Positions 1-9,308 are shown, counted from the stretch's first letter. The stretch is 64,000 bases of DNA from Ignisphaera aggregans DSM 17230 (GCA_000145985.1 CP002098.1:496001-560000); one strand, 5' to 3'. The notes: a model not told the origin generated them from the letters alone. Made by a program: numbers and translations.

Positions 1-433
1 TAACCTCACCATACCAATGATTTGGAGGTATCTTATCATCCCACTTCCTATACCATAGAAGCTCAACTTTACCATTCTCATCAACTGTATGTATATGGCT
101 ATACTTCTCCCTCATATCCTGTCTAGCCAAAGTCCTATCCGTAGATACAAGCAGCCCTGGTGGTGCCTTTATCCATCCACCAACAAAAACCAGATCCCTA
201 GACCATGTTATAGCACCATGAGTATCTCCACCAGCCCTAGGTGCTCTACCAATAAGACTGTAGCTATATATAAGCTTTCCATCCATATAAATCTTTCCAG
301 CGTTTCCTTCATGAACAATAAATGATCCATTCACAGGATGAAAAGCCATATAAAAACATCTAAACTGATTATTCCCCATACCAATTTCATCATGTTGTAT
401 AAATCTTCTTAGATGTAGATTACTGTAGGTCAT
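1..433 (-). CDS. DUF2139-like protein (partial, C-terminus outside window)
   Basis: An open frame of 144 codons runs from ATG at 433 to the window edge without a stop. The product has the alternating hydrophobic/Gly pattern of a beta-propeller: FHPVNGSFIVHEGNAGKIY near residue 31, then RAPRAGGDTHGAITW and LVFVGGWIKAPP around residues 65-90. This order (visible strand, GGDT, GGW.xAP) resembles what I recall of the archaeal DUF2139 family, whose function is unknown. The ATG is preceded by GTGAATGAA, a weak ribosome site. It is transcribed in the same direction as the ABC operon, about 90 bp downstream of that operon's last gene, so it could be co-transcribed. Family call is from memory and unsearched. 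Confidence 0.65.
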   Translation of the reverse strand, partial: MTYSNLHLRRFIQHDEIGMGNNQFRCFYMAFHPVNGSFIVHEGNAGKIYMDGKLIYSYSLIGRAPRAGGDTHGAITWSRDLVFVGGWIKAPPGLLVSTDRTLARQDMREKYSHIHTVDENGKVELLWYRKWDDKIPPNHWYGEV

Positions 434-526
434 ATTTCATTCACACAGTATAAGAAGATATAATAGTGGAATTAAAAAGTTAGTAAAAAATTATTAAGTA
501 AATTATTATTAAGTGTTTCTAACAAT

Positions 527-2644
527 CTATTTCTTTGGTTTTATTACGAAGTATCCTATTGCGAATCCTATTATTAGTAGTACTATTGCTAGTATTATTG
601 TTGTTGTCCATTCTGTTACTGTTTGTGTTACTGTTGTTGATGTTGTAACTGTTGTTGGAACTGTAACAGTTGTTGCCATAGTTGATGTAGATACAACAGT
701 AGTTGTTACAACAACAGTAGTAGCACCAGGAATAGGTGTAGGTGAAGGACTTGGAGATGGTGAAGGTGTTGGAGTAGCTGTTGCTGTCTGAGCCAATAAC
801 TCAAAGAATTTTGACGCTGGCACTCTGTTTTGAGGCTTTAGAAAGTCTGGTATTGTTGGTGGTTCTCCTGGTCTAGCCTCTCTAGCAGGTTTTAGCTGGA
901 ATAATACGAATAGGAATCCTGGATCCCAGCTTGTTGCATAGAAAGCTCCGTATTTCTCAATCCTCTCCTTATTAGGCCATCCATACCAGTAAGCCTCTGA
1001 ATACTCATACCAGTGTGGATCCTGTCCAAGTATGAGTAGTGGTAGGTCTCTCAGCCATATCTCCTGTAGCTTTCTATAGAGCTCCACTCTCTTAGCATCA
1101 TCCCACGTTCTACCAATTTCATCTAGTATATCAAATACTTCTGAATTATTGTATCTCGATATAGGACCTGACCATGGATTAGTACCTAAACGTATATCCA
1201 TAGCAACATCGAAGTTCACCCATGGTGATGAGGGCCCCATTCTAGTGCTGTGTAACCACCATACGGCCTCATAATCACCACTAGCAACTTTGTTCCATAC
1301 AACGCTGAAGTCATAGTTAACTACATCTACCTCTATACCAAGGGTCTCTCTCCACCAATCTGCAAATACGGTAGCACTACCTATAGTAGGTACCCAGCCT
1401 GTTACAACCATTAATGAGAATCTAAATGGTTTTCCATCTGGTAGTTCTCTAATTCCATCTCCATTCCTATCTACTATCCCTGCTTCATCTAGAAGCTTCT
1501 TGGCGTTCTCAATAGTTGCTTCCTTCAAAAATGAATCAACAAGGTCTCTAGCGAGGTATCTCTCTGTTCTCTCTAAACCAGGTATTATTGGCACTGGATA
1601 TAGTTTTGGTGGCATGAGAGCGCCTGAGTAAGCCGTTTCCGAAGCTTTTCTTATAGCCTCCATATTGTTTGCAAGTAATGCGTAGTACAGAGCTTTTCTA
1701 ACTCTAATATCGTTAAATGGGTATTTCTCTAAGTTAAATGCTAAAAACACAACACTTCCACCCCACCAACAATTCGTGTGGTTGGCTATACATGCCTGGT
1801 TATCGAATACACCCTTTGTTGGATCTGCTTGTAATATCTCCCATACTCTATCAACATAGTGTGACATCTGGTCTCTATTATTCTGCATCCACTCTAGTCT
1901 TACCTGCTCATCGCTTGTTGGTGTTATATGTACGACATATTTTGGTGCTGGTAATCCAAAGTATTTCTTGCCCCACCAATCATCTACTCTCACATATGCC
2001 CATGAGTTAGCTGTATAGTACAATAGTCTGTATGGTCCCCCTCCAACGATTTGTGATGGATCATCGTCTTTGAAGTCTGTTGCAATTTTACATCCCATTT
2101 GGTTGTATAGATTCTCCCATCTATGTTTTGGTAGTATTAGCCATGTCAATACATCTATAACCCTATAGTAGTTCACATTGGATTTGTTTACATGTATTCT
2201 AACTGTATATGGATCTACAACATCTACACCAGATATATATATCCAGATATAGCTACTAGATGTTGAACACATTTTGTGTATATCGAATGAGAACTTAACA
2301 TCATCGGCAGTTATAGGTTGTCCATCCCACCAATAGGCGTCTTTCTTAATAGTTATCTCAAGTGTATATGGATCAATCCACTTAAAGCTATCAGCAAGAT
2401 AAGGCACGTAGTCATCTGTATATGGACCATATACAAATAGCAGTGGATACATTAGAAAGTTAGAACCTGCTGCATAGTTTGGTATCAATGGGTTGAAACC
2501 TGATGGTGTACCCCATTGCGTTGAGAATATGACTGTTTCTTCTCGTGGTAATTGTTGCTGTGATAAGATATTTACTATAGGCATCAGACTCACTATTATT
2601 GGTAGTAAGACTATTACTAAACCAAATACATACCTACTATTCAT
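527..2644 (-). CDS. Membrane-anchored ABC solute-binding protein, family 5 (DppA/OppA type)
   Basis: 705-residue extracellular binding protein of an oligopeptide/oligosaccharide importer. N-terminal signal/anchor helix (residues about 5-28, FGLVIVLLPIIVSLMPIVNI), then a family 5 lobe with typical stretches such as WWDGQPITADDVKFSF (about 110) and DIRVRKALYYAL (about 320). Residues about 620-680 are a Thr/Ser/Pro linker of likely extracellular, possibly glycosylated, character, followed by a second hydrophobic helix (TIILAIVLLIIGFAIGYFVI) and a KPKK tail. N- and C-terminal anchors with an S/T linker are common for archaeal binding proteins. It is the last gene of the permease/ATPase cluster but has its own TATA-like box 45 bp upstream, as expected for a component needed in excess. 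Substrate cannot be read from sequence. Confidence 0.93.
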   Translation of the reverse strand: MNSRYVFGLVIVLLPIIVSLMPIVNILSQQQLPREETVIFSTQWGTPSGFNPLIPNYAAGSNFLMYPLLFVYGPYTDDYVPYLADSFKWIDPYTLEITIKKDAYWWDGQPITADDVKFSFDIHKMCSTSSSYIWIYISGVDVVDPYTVRIHVNKSNVNYYRVIDVLTWLILPKHRWENLYNQMGCKIATDFKDDDPSQIVGGGPYRLLYYTANSWAYVRVDDWWGKKYFGLPAPKYVVHITPTSDEQVRLEWMQNNRDQMSHYVDRVWEILQADPTKGVFDNQACIANHTNCWWGGSVVFLAFNLEKYPFNDIRVRKALYYALLANNMEAIRKASETAYSGALMPPKLYPVPIIPGLERTERYLARDLVDSFLKEATIENAKKLLDEAGIVDRNGDGIRELPDGKPFRFSLMVVTGWVPTIGSATVFADWWRETLGIEVDVVNYDFSVVWNKVASGDYEAVWWLHSTRMGPSSPWVNFDVAMDIRLGTNPWSGPISRYNNSEVFDILDEIGRTWDDAKRVELYRKLQEIWLRDLPLLILGQDPHWYEYSEAYWYGWPNKERIEKYGAFYATSWDPGFLFVLFQLKPAREARPGEPPTIPDFLKPQNRVPASKFFELLAQTATATPTPSPSPSPSPTPIPGATTVVVTTTVVSTSTMATTVTVPTTVTTSTTVTQTVTEWTTTIILAIVLLIIGFAIGYFVIKPKK

Positions 2645-2684
2645 ACTGTTACACCCAATTCAAACAGTAAGAAGTGTAGATAGG

Positions 2685-2695
2685 GTATAAAAATC
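2685..2695 (-). promoter_or_regulatory. TATA-like box for solute-binding protein gene
   Basis: GATTTTTATAC on the minus strand about 41-51 nt upstream of the ATG at 2644, in the 70-bp gap between the ATPase gene and the binding-protein gene. Position and composition fit a crenarchaeal TATA element giving a short leader, so the binding protein can be made independently of the operon. Confidence 0.45.
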
Positions 2696-2715
2696 TATAT
2701 GGTTGTAGATAAGTG

Positions 2716-3513
2716 TTAAAACCATTTGCTGTAAAGTTTGGGAACAGCAGTCAGTAGAGATCTTGTGTATTCGTGCTTCGGATTATTCAAGAGTTCTTCT
2801 GGTGTTCCCTCCTCAACTATTTTCCCTTTATACATAACCAAAATTCTATCGCTTACATATGTAGCTAGCCCAAGGTCATGTGTTATAAAGATTATTGAGC
2901 TTTTCAATTCTTCTCTAAGTTTTAAGAGTATGTCTAGTATTCCTATCCTAAGAGTTGCATCAATCATGCTTGTAGGCTCATCTGCTACTATAAGCTTGGG
3001 CTTTATTATGATTGTCCTTGCTATAAGTATCCTCTGTCTCATACCACCAGATAGCTCAAAGGGTCTACGCTCCAATACCTCTTCCGGTCTTAGCCCGACA
3101 AAACGAAGTGCCTCCTCTATGGTTCTAATCTTTGTATCCTCATCTATGTGTACATCAAATAGGTTGAAGACTCTTAGTAATACATCTCTGATTCTGTGTG
3201 TAGGGTTGAATGAGGCGTAGGGATCCTGGAAAACACCGTTTACATTTCTCCAATACCACTTCAAATCTCTTTGAGTTTTCAGATCCTTCCAGATGTCTCT
3301 ATCCATAAACTTTATAACACCACTTGTTGGTCGTATTAATCTCAGTATCATTCTAGCTGTTGTTGTTTTTCCAGATCCTGATTCACCTACAAGTGATATT
3401 ATTTCACCTTCGTTGACATCAAACGATACATTATCTACAGCTCTTATATATTGCCTCCTGATAAGACCTGTTTCATATATCTTAACCAGATTTCTAACTT
3501 CAAGCAAAGGCAT
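2716..3513 (-). CDS. Oligopeptide-type ABC transporter ATP-binding protein (DppF-like)
   Basis: 265-residue cytoplasmic ATPase. Walker A GESGSGKTTTARM (about 43-55), signature LSGGMRQRILIAR (about 153), Walker B LIVADEPTSMID and H-loop FITHDLGLA are all intact. I chose ATG 3513 because GAGGTGAG sits just upstream; a GTG two codons earlier overlaps that site. It lacks the Cys-rich C-terminal extension seen in the partner ATPase, as is usual for DppF-type subunits. It pairs with the adjacent ATPase to drive the two permeases; the two genes are about 10 bp apart. Confidence 0.93.
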   Translation of the reverse strand: MPLLEVRNLVKIYETGLIRRQYIRAVDNVSFDVNEGEIISLVGESGSGKTTTARMILRLIRPTSGVIKFMDRDIWKDLKTQRDLKWYWRNVNGVFQDPYASFNPTHRIRDVLLRVFNLFDVHIDEDTKIRTIEEALRFVGLRPEEVLERRPFELSGGMRQRILIARTIIIKPKLIVADEPTSMIDATLRIGILDILLKLREELKSSIIFITHDLGLATYVSDRILVMYKGKIVEEGTPEELLNNPKHEYTRSLLTAVPKLYSKWF

Positions 3514-3524
3514 GGTCACTCACC

Positions 3525-4508
3525 TCACTTCTTTACATACAACCAACACGAAACATAGCGCCTAGGTTCAACCTCTATCATTGTCAGTTCTTCTTTTCTA
3601 CATATATCCATTGCAAAGGGACATCTTGGATGAAATCTACAACCTTGTGGAGGGTTAATCAGGCTTGGTGGTTCTCCGACCAGTCTATAGTGTTTTACTT
3701 CATCAACACGTTTCCTGATCTGTATCTCTGGTGTCAGTATTGAGTACATCAATAATTTTGTGTATGGATGTAAAGGTTTTTCAATTATTTCATCTGTGGG
3801 TCCTACCTCAACAATTTTCCCTGCATACATGACGATTATCCTTGTTGCTATCTGTCTAACGGTTGCTATATCGTGTGAGATAAAGATTATGCTTTTGACA
3901 AAACCCTTTGAATAAACTTCGTATAGAGTGGCAAGGACTGTCTTCTGTGTTGATACATCTAGTGCTGAGGTAGGCTCATCTGCAATTAGTATAGATGGGT
4001 TTAGCAGTGTTGCTAAAGCTATCAATGCCCTCTGTCTCATACCTCCAGACAACTCAAATGGATATAGATCCAGTGCTCTTATGGGTAGATTCAACTCCTC
4101 AAATCTTTTCTTGGCTAACTCAATAGCTTCCTTCTTCTCAATACCTCTCTTCTCCTTTAGGACATCAGCAATAAAGTCTCTCACCCTAAGCGTGGGTACA
4201 AGGGCGTTCATAGCTGCTTGAGGTATTATTGCTACCTTTGTTCCACTTACCCTTTTTCTTGCTTCTGGTATTGGTATCTGTGTAACATCGATATCATCAA
4301 TAACGATTCTACCATCTACGAGCTTTAGAGGTGGCGTAATATCTAATGCCAAGACACGTGCCAATGTAGTCTTACCACAGCCGGATTCTCCAACAATTCC
4401 AACAATTTCACGCTCATATATTTGCATATCTATGCCATCAACAGCCTTTACACTTCCTCTCCTAAGCATATAATAAGCTCTCAATCTCTCAACATCTAGT
4501 AGAGCCAT
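3525..4508 (-). CDS. Oligopeptide-type ABC transporter ATP-binding protein (DppD-like)
   Basis: 327-residue ATPase. Walker A GESGCGKTTLAR (about 41-52), signature LSGGMRQRALIA, Walker B ILIADEPTSALD and switch His ISHDIA are present. The C-terminus carries the oligopeptide-ABC domain with four cysteines (GCRFHPRCPFAMDIC...SCW, residues about 285-322), a spacing associated in this family with a possible Fe-S cluster. It follows the permease gene by 3 bp and precedes the second ATPase, so translation is probably coupled along the operon. Confidence 0.94.
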   Translation of the reverse strand: MALLDVERLRAYYMLRRGSVKAVDGIDMQIYEREIVGIVGESGCGKTTLARVLALDITPPLKLVDGRIVIDDIDVTQIPIPEARKRVSGTKVAIIPQAAMNALVPTLRVRDFIADVLKEKRGIEKKEAIELAKKRFEELNLPIRALDLYPFELSGGMRQRALIALATLLNPSILIADEPTSALDVSTQKTVLATLYEVYSKGFVKSIIFISHDIATVRQIATRIIVMYAGKIVEVGPTDEIIEKPLHPYTKLLMYSILTPEIQIRKRVDEVKHYRLVGEPPSLINPPQGCRFHPRCPFAMDICRKEELTMIEVEPRRYVSCWLYVKK

Positions 4509-4511
4509 ACT

Positions 4512-5357
4512 CTACACCGATCCTAGCCTTGGTGCAAAATATTCATCGAGTGAAATAGCTATGGAGTACAGCGATAGGTATATCAGGATAATGACTATTG
4601 TTGGTGGAACAAATGTCCACCAAATACCCTGTGAAATATTTGCATATATCTGTGCAAAGTATAGCATAAGACCTAGTGTAACATCTCTGGTCATCCCAAT
4701 ACCTATGATAGTCAAACCCACTTCAGACATCACTGCTTGTGAGAATAACATTGCAAATGCTGCTAGCACGTAGGGCGATATTATTGGGATTATGTCTCTC
4801 ACTATGATACTCATTCTAGATGCTCCTGATAGACGTGCAAGATTAATGAACTCTGCTGAGAGTATGCTTAGAGTTCTTGACCGGAAGCCCCTTGCCCATC
4901 CACCCCACGAGGTAACACCTATGACTAGAGATACCATCCACAAGTTCTTGGCTTCTGGAGGAAGAAATGCAGCTAGAATCATCATGAGTAGTATGGATGG
5001 CAATATAATGAATATCTCGGATATAGACATAATGATCTTGTCAACAATACCGCCAAACACAGCAGCTATAGTACCTAGGAATAGTGCTAGAGATAGTGCC
5101 ATCAAACCAGCTGTAGCTCCAACAATGAGGGAGCCTCTGATCCCATGCAGAAGTTGTGCAAGGACATCTCTCCCAAGAGCATCTGTTCCAAGAGGATACT
5201 GAGATGATGGAGGTGTATATCTTGGACCAACAATCTTCCTCGGACTAATAGTATATATTCCAGGTCCTACTACTCCGGTCAAGACTATTGCAATAAATAT
5301 CGAGAGCCCTAACAAAAATTTTGCATTTCTTAGTAGTCCAGGGATCTTAATCCTCAT
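4512..5357 (-). CDS. ABC transporter permease, DppC type
   Basis: 281-residue inner-membrane permease with an N-terminal helix (FLLGLSIFIAIVLTGVVG), the DppC-like extracellular motif YPLGTDALGRDVLAQLL (about 55-71) and a EAA-loop region (RLSGASRMSIIVRDIIP, about 180). About six membrane segments. A GTG at 5366 overlaps the upstream stop by four bases, but ATG 5357 has GGGATGTGAT upstream and begins the natural charged N-terminus (MRIKIPG). Second gene of the operon; forms the channel with the DppB-like subunit. Confidence 0.92.
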   Translation of the reverse strand: MRIKIPGLLRNAKFLLGLSIFIAIVLTGVVGPGIYTISPRKIVGPRYTPPSSQYPLGTDALGRDVLAQLLHGIRGSLIVGATAGLMALSLALFLGTIAAVFGGIVDKIIMSISEIFIILPSILLMMILAAFLPPEAKNLWMVSLVIGVTSWGGWARGFRSRTLSILSAEFINLARLSGASRMSIIVRDIIPIISPYVLAAFAMLFSQAVMSEVGLTIIGIGMTRDVTLGLMLYFAQIYANISQGIWWTFVPPTIVIILIYLSLYSIAISLDEYFAPRLGSV

Positions 5358-5362
5358 GGAGA

Positions 5363-6379
5363 TCACATCCCATAGGCGTATCTAGTCCTAGGATCAATGA
5401 CAGCGAATATGAGTTCCGATATATAGTTTGCCAATATTATAGCTGCAATAACTATTATGAACCCTCCCTGTATAAGTGGGTAGTCCTGCGATTGTATAGC
5501 GCCCCACAACATTCTTCCTATACCGGGGTAGTTAAACACTATCTCTGTTATCAGAGATCCCGAGAAACTCCACCCTAACACAATTGCTAGTCCAACTATC
5601 TGTGGAAGTGCAGATGATTTGAATAGATAGCGAAATGTTTTACGTTGTGAAAGTCCCAATACACGTACATAGTCCATGTAGTCGCTAGTCAATTCCTGGA
5701 GAGCTATATTTCTCATACTGAGACCCCAGCCACCTAGAGAGACCATGAATATCGATAGGAATGGAAGTACATAGTGATGCAGAAAGCTTACCATAAATGT
5801 TGTTGTAGGCGAAGGTGCTAGCGTGGGATCCCATCCACCACTTGCCGGAAATATTTTTAGCCATATAGCAAATATTAGAATTAGATACATTGCCCATACA
5901 TATGGTGGAGTTCCTTGTAGTACTGCCAACAATGGTAACAACACTTTGTCAACGAGCTTTCCCCTACTCATAGCAGCTATAACGCCTATGGTGTTCCCAA
6001 CAATCCATGCAAGAACTACTGCAGGTACAACTAAGGCTAAGGTCCATGGAAGATACATAGCTATAACATCATTTACATCTAGTGGGAAGTACATTATTGA
6101 TTTCCCTAAGTACCCCCTAAACAAGTTTCTTATAAACAGAAAGAACTGTTCATGTAGTGGTTTATTTAGTTGGAAGTACTCCATAAGCATTCTCTCAACA
6201 GCTTTAACCTGTTCTGGATTTGTTCCAGCTGTTGATACTATTCTATATACTGTTATAGCTAATGGATTACCTGGTATGATTCTAGGCAACAAGAATATTA
6301 GAATCAATGCAACTGTAAATGTTAGTAAAGCCATAGCACCTCTCTTAATCATAAATGAAACAAATGGATTAAGAGTCAA
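5363..6379 (-). CDS. ABC transporter permease, DppB type
   Basis: 338-residue inner-membrane permease, first gene of the importer operon. About six membrane helices; N-terminal helix (ALLTFTVALILIFLLPRIIPGNP) followed by the DppB-type signature region, and the EAA-like loop VLGLSQRKTFRYLFKSSALPQIVG around 240. ATG 6379 is preceded by GAGGTGAT, a strong ribosome site. Its 3' end abuts the DppC start. With the two ATPases and the lipophilically anchored binding protein downstream it makes a complete five-component importer, likely for peptides or oligosaccharides; the substrate class is not resolvable here. Confidence 0.93.
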   Translation of the reverse strand: MTLNPFVSFMIKRGAMALLTFTVALILIFLLPRIIPGNPLAITVYRIVSTAGTNPEQVKAVERMLMEYFQLNKPLHEQFFLFIRNLFRGYLGKSIMYFPLDVNDVIAMYLPWTLALVVPAVVLAWIVGNTIGVIAAMSRGKLVDKVLLPLLAVLQGTPPYVWAMYLILIFAIWLKIFPASGGWDPTLAPSPTTTFMVSFLHHYVLPFLSIFMVSLGGWGLSMRNIALQELTSDYMDYVRVLGLSQRKTFRYLFKSSALPQIVGLAIVLGWSFSGSLITEIVFNYPGIGRMLWGAIQSQDYPLIQGGFIIVIAAIILANYISELIFAVIDPRTRYAYGM

Positions 6380-6429
6380 TATATCACCTCAGAGGTTTTT
6401 GAGTTATGCGGTTTTAATGTAATATTAAG

Positions 6430-6444
6430 AGTTTAAAAATTTTA
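6430..6444 (-). promoter_or_regulatory. TATA-like box upstream of the ABC operon
   Basis: Minus-strand AAAATTTTTAAACTC about 50-65 nt upstream of the DppB ATG, the most AT-skewed TATA-like element in this gap. The remainder of the gap to 6717 (about 270 bp) shows no open frame above 40 codons, no paired box C/D motifs and no strong hairpin. Confidence 0.4.
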
Positions 6445-6717
6445 GTTGTTCATTAACTATAAATAGCTATGTTTATGTCAAATCATAGAATGTTTTTAGC
6501 TGGGAACAATCTATAGGGTTAGTATTGTAGGTCTCTACACATTATGTGGTACAATTTTTGTATTTGGCTAAACACAAAAACACATAGTAGTAATATTCAA
6601 GTATCTATTTAGTTCTATCCAATTGATATCCTATTTAAAAGTGTTCATAAGATTATTTTCTTATTAGTGATATGGTAAACTATCTTGGGTTAGAACTCTA
6701 TGGTTTGTAACTCCTAT

Positions 6718-7245
6718 TTATTTAGAGCATGCCTCTGCAACAACTGCTACAATATCTGGATCTCTTATATATAGATACACCTCTACCTCTCTATCTCTAA
6801 ACTCCTCAAATGCTTTGACCATAGCTTTAGCAGATTCTTTTGGCGATACACCACCTATTCCTGCACCCATTAGGGGGAATGCAATTGTCTTAAAATTATT
6901 TTCAATTGCTTTTTTGATCGCAGCTCTTGCAGCTCTATATACATTTTCAGGGCTGGAGCTCCCACCTGGCTCAACAACTGTTGGTGTATGTATAACTGCT
7001 TTTACTTTTAGAGCACCTCCTGTTGTTATAATAGCGCTTCCAATTGGTATAGGTGCTTGTCCAATAGCTTCTTCCTCTATGGCTCTACCTCCCCTCATTT
7101 TAATTGCTAGAGCAACACCTCCACCCATATAGCCATATGTATTAGCAGGATTAACAATAGCATCACCAGCAAACTCTGTTATATCACCAACAACTATCTT
7201 AAGCACAATATTTCCCAACCTAAATATCCCTACATCTCTAGACAT
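6718..7245 (-). CDS. Macro domain protein (ADP-ribose binding/hydrolase)
   Basis: 175-residue stand-alone macro domain. Diagnostic segments: VGDITEFAGDAIVNPANTYG (about 17-36), the GGGVALAIKMRGG loop (about 40) and the phosphate loop PLMGAGIGGVSPKESAKAM (about 127-145). Such proteins bind ADP-ribose and often remove ADP-ribose from proteins or process ADP-ribose-1''-phosphate or O-acetyl-ADP-ribose. ATG 7245 has GGTGATAT upstream; a TTG four codons earlier is less likely. It stands alone, with sRNA genes upstream and the ABC operon 340 bp downstream. Confidence 0.93.
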   Translation of the reverse strand: MSRDVGIFRLGNIVLKIVVGDITEFAGDAIVNPANTYGYMGGGVALAIKMRGGRAIEEEAIGQAPIPIGSAIITTGGALKVKAVIHTPTVVEPGGSSSPENVYRAARAAIKKAIENNFKTIAFPLMGAGIGGVSPKESAKAMVKAFEEFRDREVEVYLYIRDPDIVAVVAEACSK

Positions 7246-7319
7246 AGATATCACCAAATCAATAGTTATATCCCAAAATAAAGTTTTTAAACAATAGCAC
7301 TAAAATACCATTTAGAGCT

Positions 7320-7371
7320 ATGATGAACTTTCGGTCGCTGTGAAAAATGATCGGACTCTTCCTCCCACTGA
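7320..7371 (+). ncRNA. Candidate box C/D sRNA
   Basis: Perfect C box ATGATGA at 7320-7326 and D box CTGA at 7368-7371. Internal boxes are weaker: CTGT for D' (7338-7341) after an 11-nt guide, and ATGATCG for C' (7347-7353), followed by a 14-nt guide. Total length 52 nt is normal for archaeal sRNAs. It lies in the non-coding region upstream of the macro gene, beside a better-formed sRNA on the other strand. Confidence 0.4.
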
Positions 7372-7403
7372 GCCTAGCCATTGTAATTAGATTAATCATT
7401 GTA

Positions 7404-7454
7404 TCAGCAAACCCCACCATATCATCATAGATCAGCTATACATCCCATCATCAC
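7404..7454 (-). ncRNA. Box C/D sRNA
   Basis: On the minus strand: C box GTGATGA (7454-7448), 12-nt guide TGGGATGTATAG, D' CTGA (7435-7432), 3-nt spacer, C' ATGATGA (7428-7422), 14-nt guide TATGGTGGGGTTTG, D CTGA (7407-7404). All four boxes are exact and the spacing is that of archaeal 2'-O-methylation guides. By the D+5 rule the two guides would direct methylation of an A and a C, respectively, in targets complementary to them; I did not identify the targets. No protein gene overlaps. Confidence 0.68.
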
Positions 7455-7662
7455 ATCAATACCATATAGTATATTCTCTAGATAGTGATACTATATGTAA
7501 CTACTTATGAGTTCTTAATAATAGCCTTAAACATATTTGGAACTCTATATACATTTATGGATTGTGATGTAGCTGAACTTTATATAGCTATAATAGCTAT
7601 ATAAGATTGTTCAAGGTTGTTAACATAATTATATCTATGACAACATATCTTAGGTTATTACA

Positions 7663-8139
7663 TTGGATGTAGAGGATGTTGTTAAGGATATTGTATTGAG
7701 GCAGAATGGTATGATGCTAGCTGTACTACCTCCAGATGCTGTAGAGTGTGCTGGGGCTGAGGACTAGGATATGTGGTAATACATATATAGATTAGCTATT
7801 GCTAATACAGGTTTTATAGGATTTGAGTCAGAGATTATTATTCAGCACTATATACTTGGGAAAATTCTAAGAAGTCCAAAGCTAGAAAGCGTTGAGAGGA
7901 TACTTGCTGATGATAATAAGGTTGTTATGGGGGAACTCTAGACTATGTAGAGATTAGTATAGTTGAAGAGGATAGAGTTTCACATAGTGTAAAAGCTAGA
8001 GCATAATCTATCAAGAGGAGGACCAGTATTACTAAATGATAAACTTCTAGATGAACTTGGTATAGTAATTCTAAGTCCGGGTAAAGGTCTTTGGTGTTTC
8101 TCAGACGGGCTATGTAGGAAGATTAGAAAATCATATTGA
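7663..8139 (+). pseudogene. Decayed AbrB-like plus clan AA (retropepsin-like) aspartic protease genes
   Basis: Fragments in shifting frames read as two adjacent small genes. 7663-7767: VVKDIVLRQNGMMLAVLPP then DAVECAGAED and a TAG, resembling an AbrB/SpoVT-type strand-helix unit. 7789-7941: RLAIANTGFIGFESEI then ERILADDNKVVMGEL and TAG; 7944-8006: YVEISIVEEDRVSHSVKARA and TAA; 8002-8139 (next frame): GGPVLLNDKLLDELGIVI then SPGKGLWCF. The order matches archaeal clan AA proteases (VDTGFTG..., LADG..., LLG..LL..LG...DPG), but the catalytic DTG reads NTG and at least two stops and a frame change interrupt it. The gene pair is therefore dead. The stretch 7455-7662 shows nothing else. Confidence 0.6.
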
Positions 8140-8195
8140 TTGCTGCTATATAGAGAATCTCTATGAAATTCTATTAAGATATTTAAACAAGATTT

Positions 8196-9161
8196 CTAAC
8201 TGGTATCTACCATCTCTAGACTTCTAAAGAAATCCCTAACTCTCTTCCCCTGTGGTTCTCCAAATATTTTTTGTGTTATTCTACAGAAGCTACACATATC
8301 TCTACTAGATATAAGTCCACATGATGTACATTGCCCTATGTGTTCCTCTCTATTAATCCTTAGTACTTCTATATTTCTTGTAAATTTTCTTAGGAATGAT
8401 ATCTTTATCCCTGGACGCTCCTCCTCAAGCTTATTGAGAAATTCTCTTACTCTTTCCTCGATTCCTCCTCTATATGTATATGGACATTCCATATCTACAT
8501 AGGGAATGTTTTGCGAGACTACATAGAGCATTGCTTCATTTTCATAAACCTCATATAAAGGTCTTATCTTTTTAGCTACATAACCTTTTACCTCTGGTAT
8601 TACCGGTACTAGCTTTATACATGAATTCCAATCTCCTATAACAATATTTTTGAGTATGTATATAGCTATATCATCTGCATTATGAGCAGTTGCAAGAGTT
8701 GCCCCAAGCTCTATAGCTGCTGTATTCATTACATAGCGCTTCACCAAGCCACAGAGTGAACACGTACCTCTTCTAATACCCTTCTTCATCTCTGGTAGAG
8801 ATAATCCTAGATCTCTCTTAAGATCATATACAATTAGATCAATACCAAAGCTCTTTGCAATCATAGAAACAATCTCTCTCGATCTTCTAGAATACTCACC
8901 TATACCAAGATCTATATGTAGAGCTAAAACCCTTAGACTCCTCTCCTGAGAAATACTATTCATAATATGTAGAAGAGCCATACTATCCTTCCCACCAGAA
9001 ACAGCTATAAGAATCCTCTCACCAGAGCTAACCATACCATATCTATCCATAGCCCTTACAACCTTAGACCTTATAAACTCTCCAAAATGCTCACGACAAA
9101 GCCTAAGTCTTGCATATGGAATATATGTAAATGCCTCTCTATCACATAAACTACACTTCAT
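8196..9161 (-). CDS. tRNA 2-thiolation enzyme, TtuA/Ncs6 family
   Basis: 321-residue PP-loop ATPase. An N-terminal zinc finger (CSLC...LCREHF, residues 2-30), the adenylation loop AVSGGKDSMAL (about 55), central CSLCGLVKR, and a C-terminal zinc finger (CTSCG...CSFC, about 285-300) reproduce the TtuA/Ncs6 architecture, which adenylates tRNA and transfers sulfur to a uridine (U54 or U34). ATG 9161 is preferred: an upstream in-frame ATG at 9233 lies inside the promoter area (TATA-like element at 9237-9248), and the Cys finger begins at residue 2 from 9161. Thiolated tRNA stabilises translation at high temperature. Confidence 0.92.
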   Translation of the reverse strand: MKCSLCDREAFTYIPYARLRLCREHFGEFIRSKVVRAMDRYGMVSSGERILIAVSGGKDSMALLHIMNSISQERSLRVLALHIDLGIGEYSRRSREIVSMIAKSFGIDLIVYDLKRDLGLSLPEMKKGIRRGTCSLCGLVKRYVMNTAAIELGATLATAHNADDIAIYILKNIVIGDWNSCIKLVPVIPEVKGYVAKKIRPLYEVYENEAMLYVVSQNIPYVDMECPYTYRGGIEERVREFLNKLEEERPGIKISFLRKFTRNIEVLRINREEHIGQCTSCGLISSRDMCSFCRITQKIFGEPQGKRVRDFFRSLEMVDTS

Positions 9162-9308
9162 AAGAATCACAACACCATATAAAATACTATGAAGCAAAAT
9201 AAGTCTATTGGGCAAATCAATAGTATAAAACAATAATATTTATATACTCAATGAACACATATACTCTCAGGGTAGATATCTAGATAGTATTGGTATCTGG
9301 GAGCTGTA

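Noticed and set aside
7540-7600. GTGATGTAGCTGA at about 7566 as box C/D
   Set aside because: C-like and D-like boxes are only 2 nt apart, so no guide is possible.
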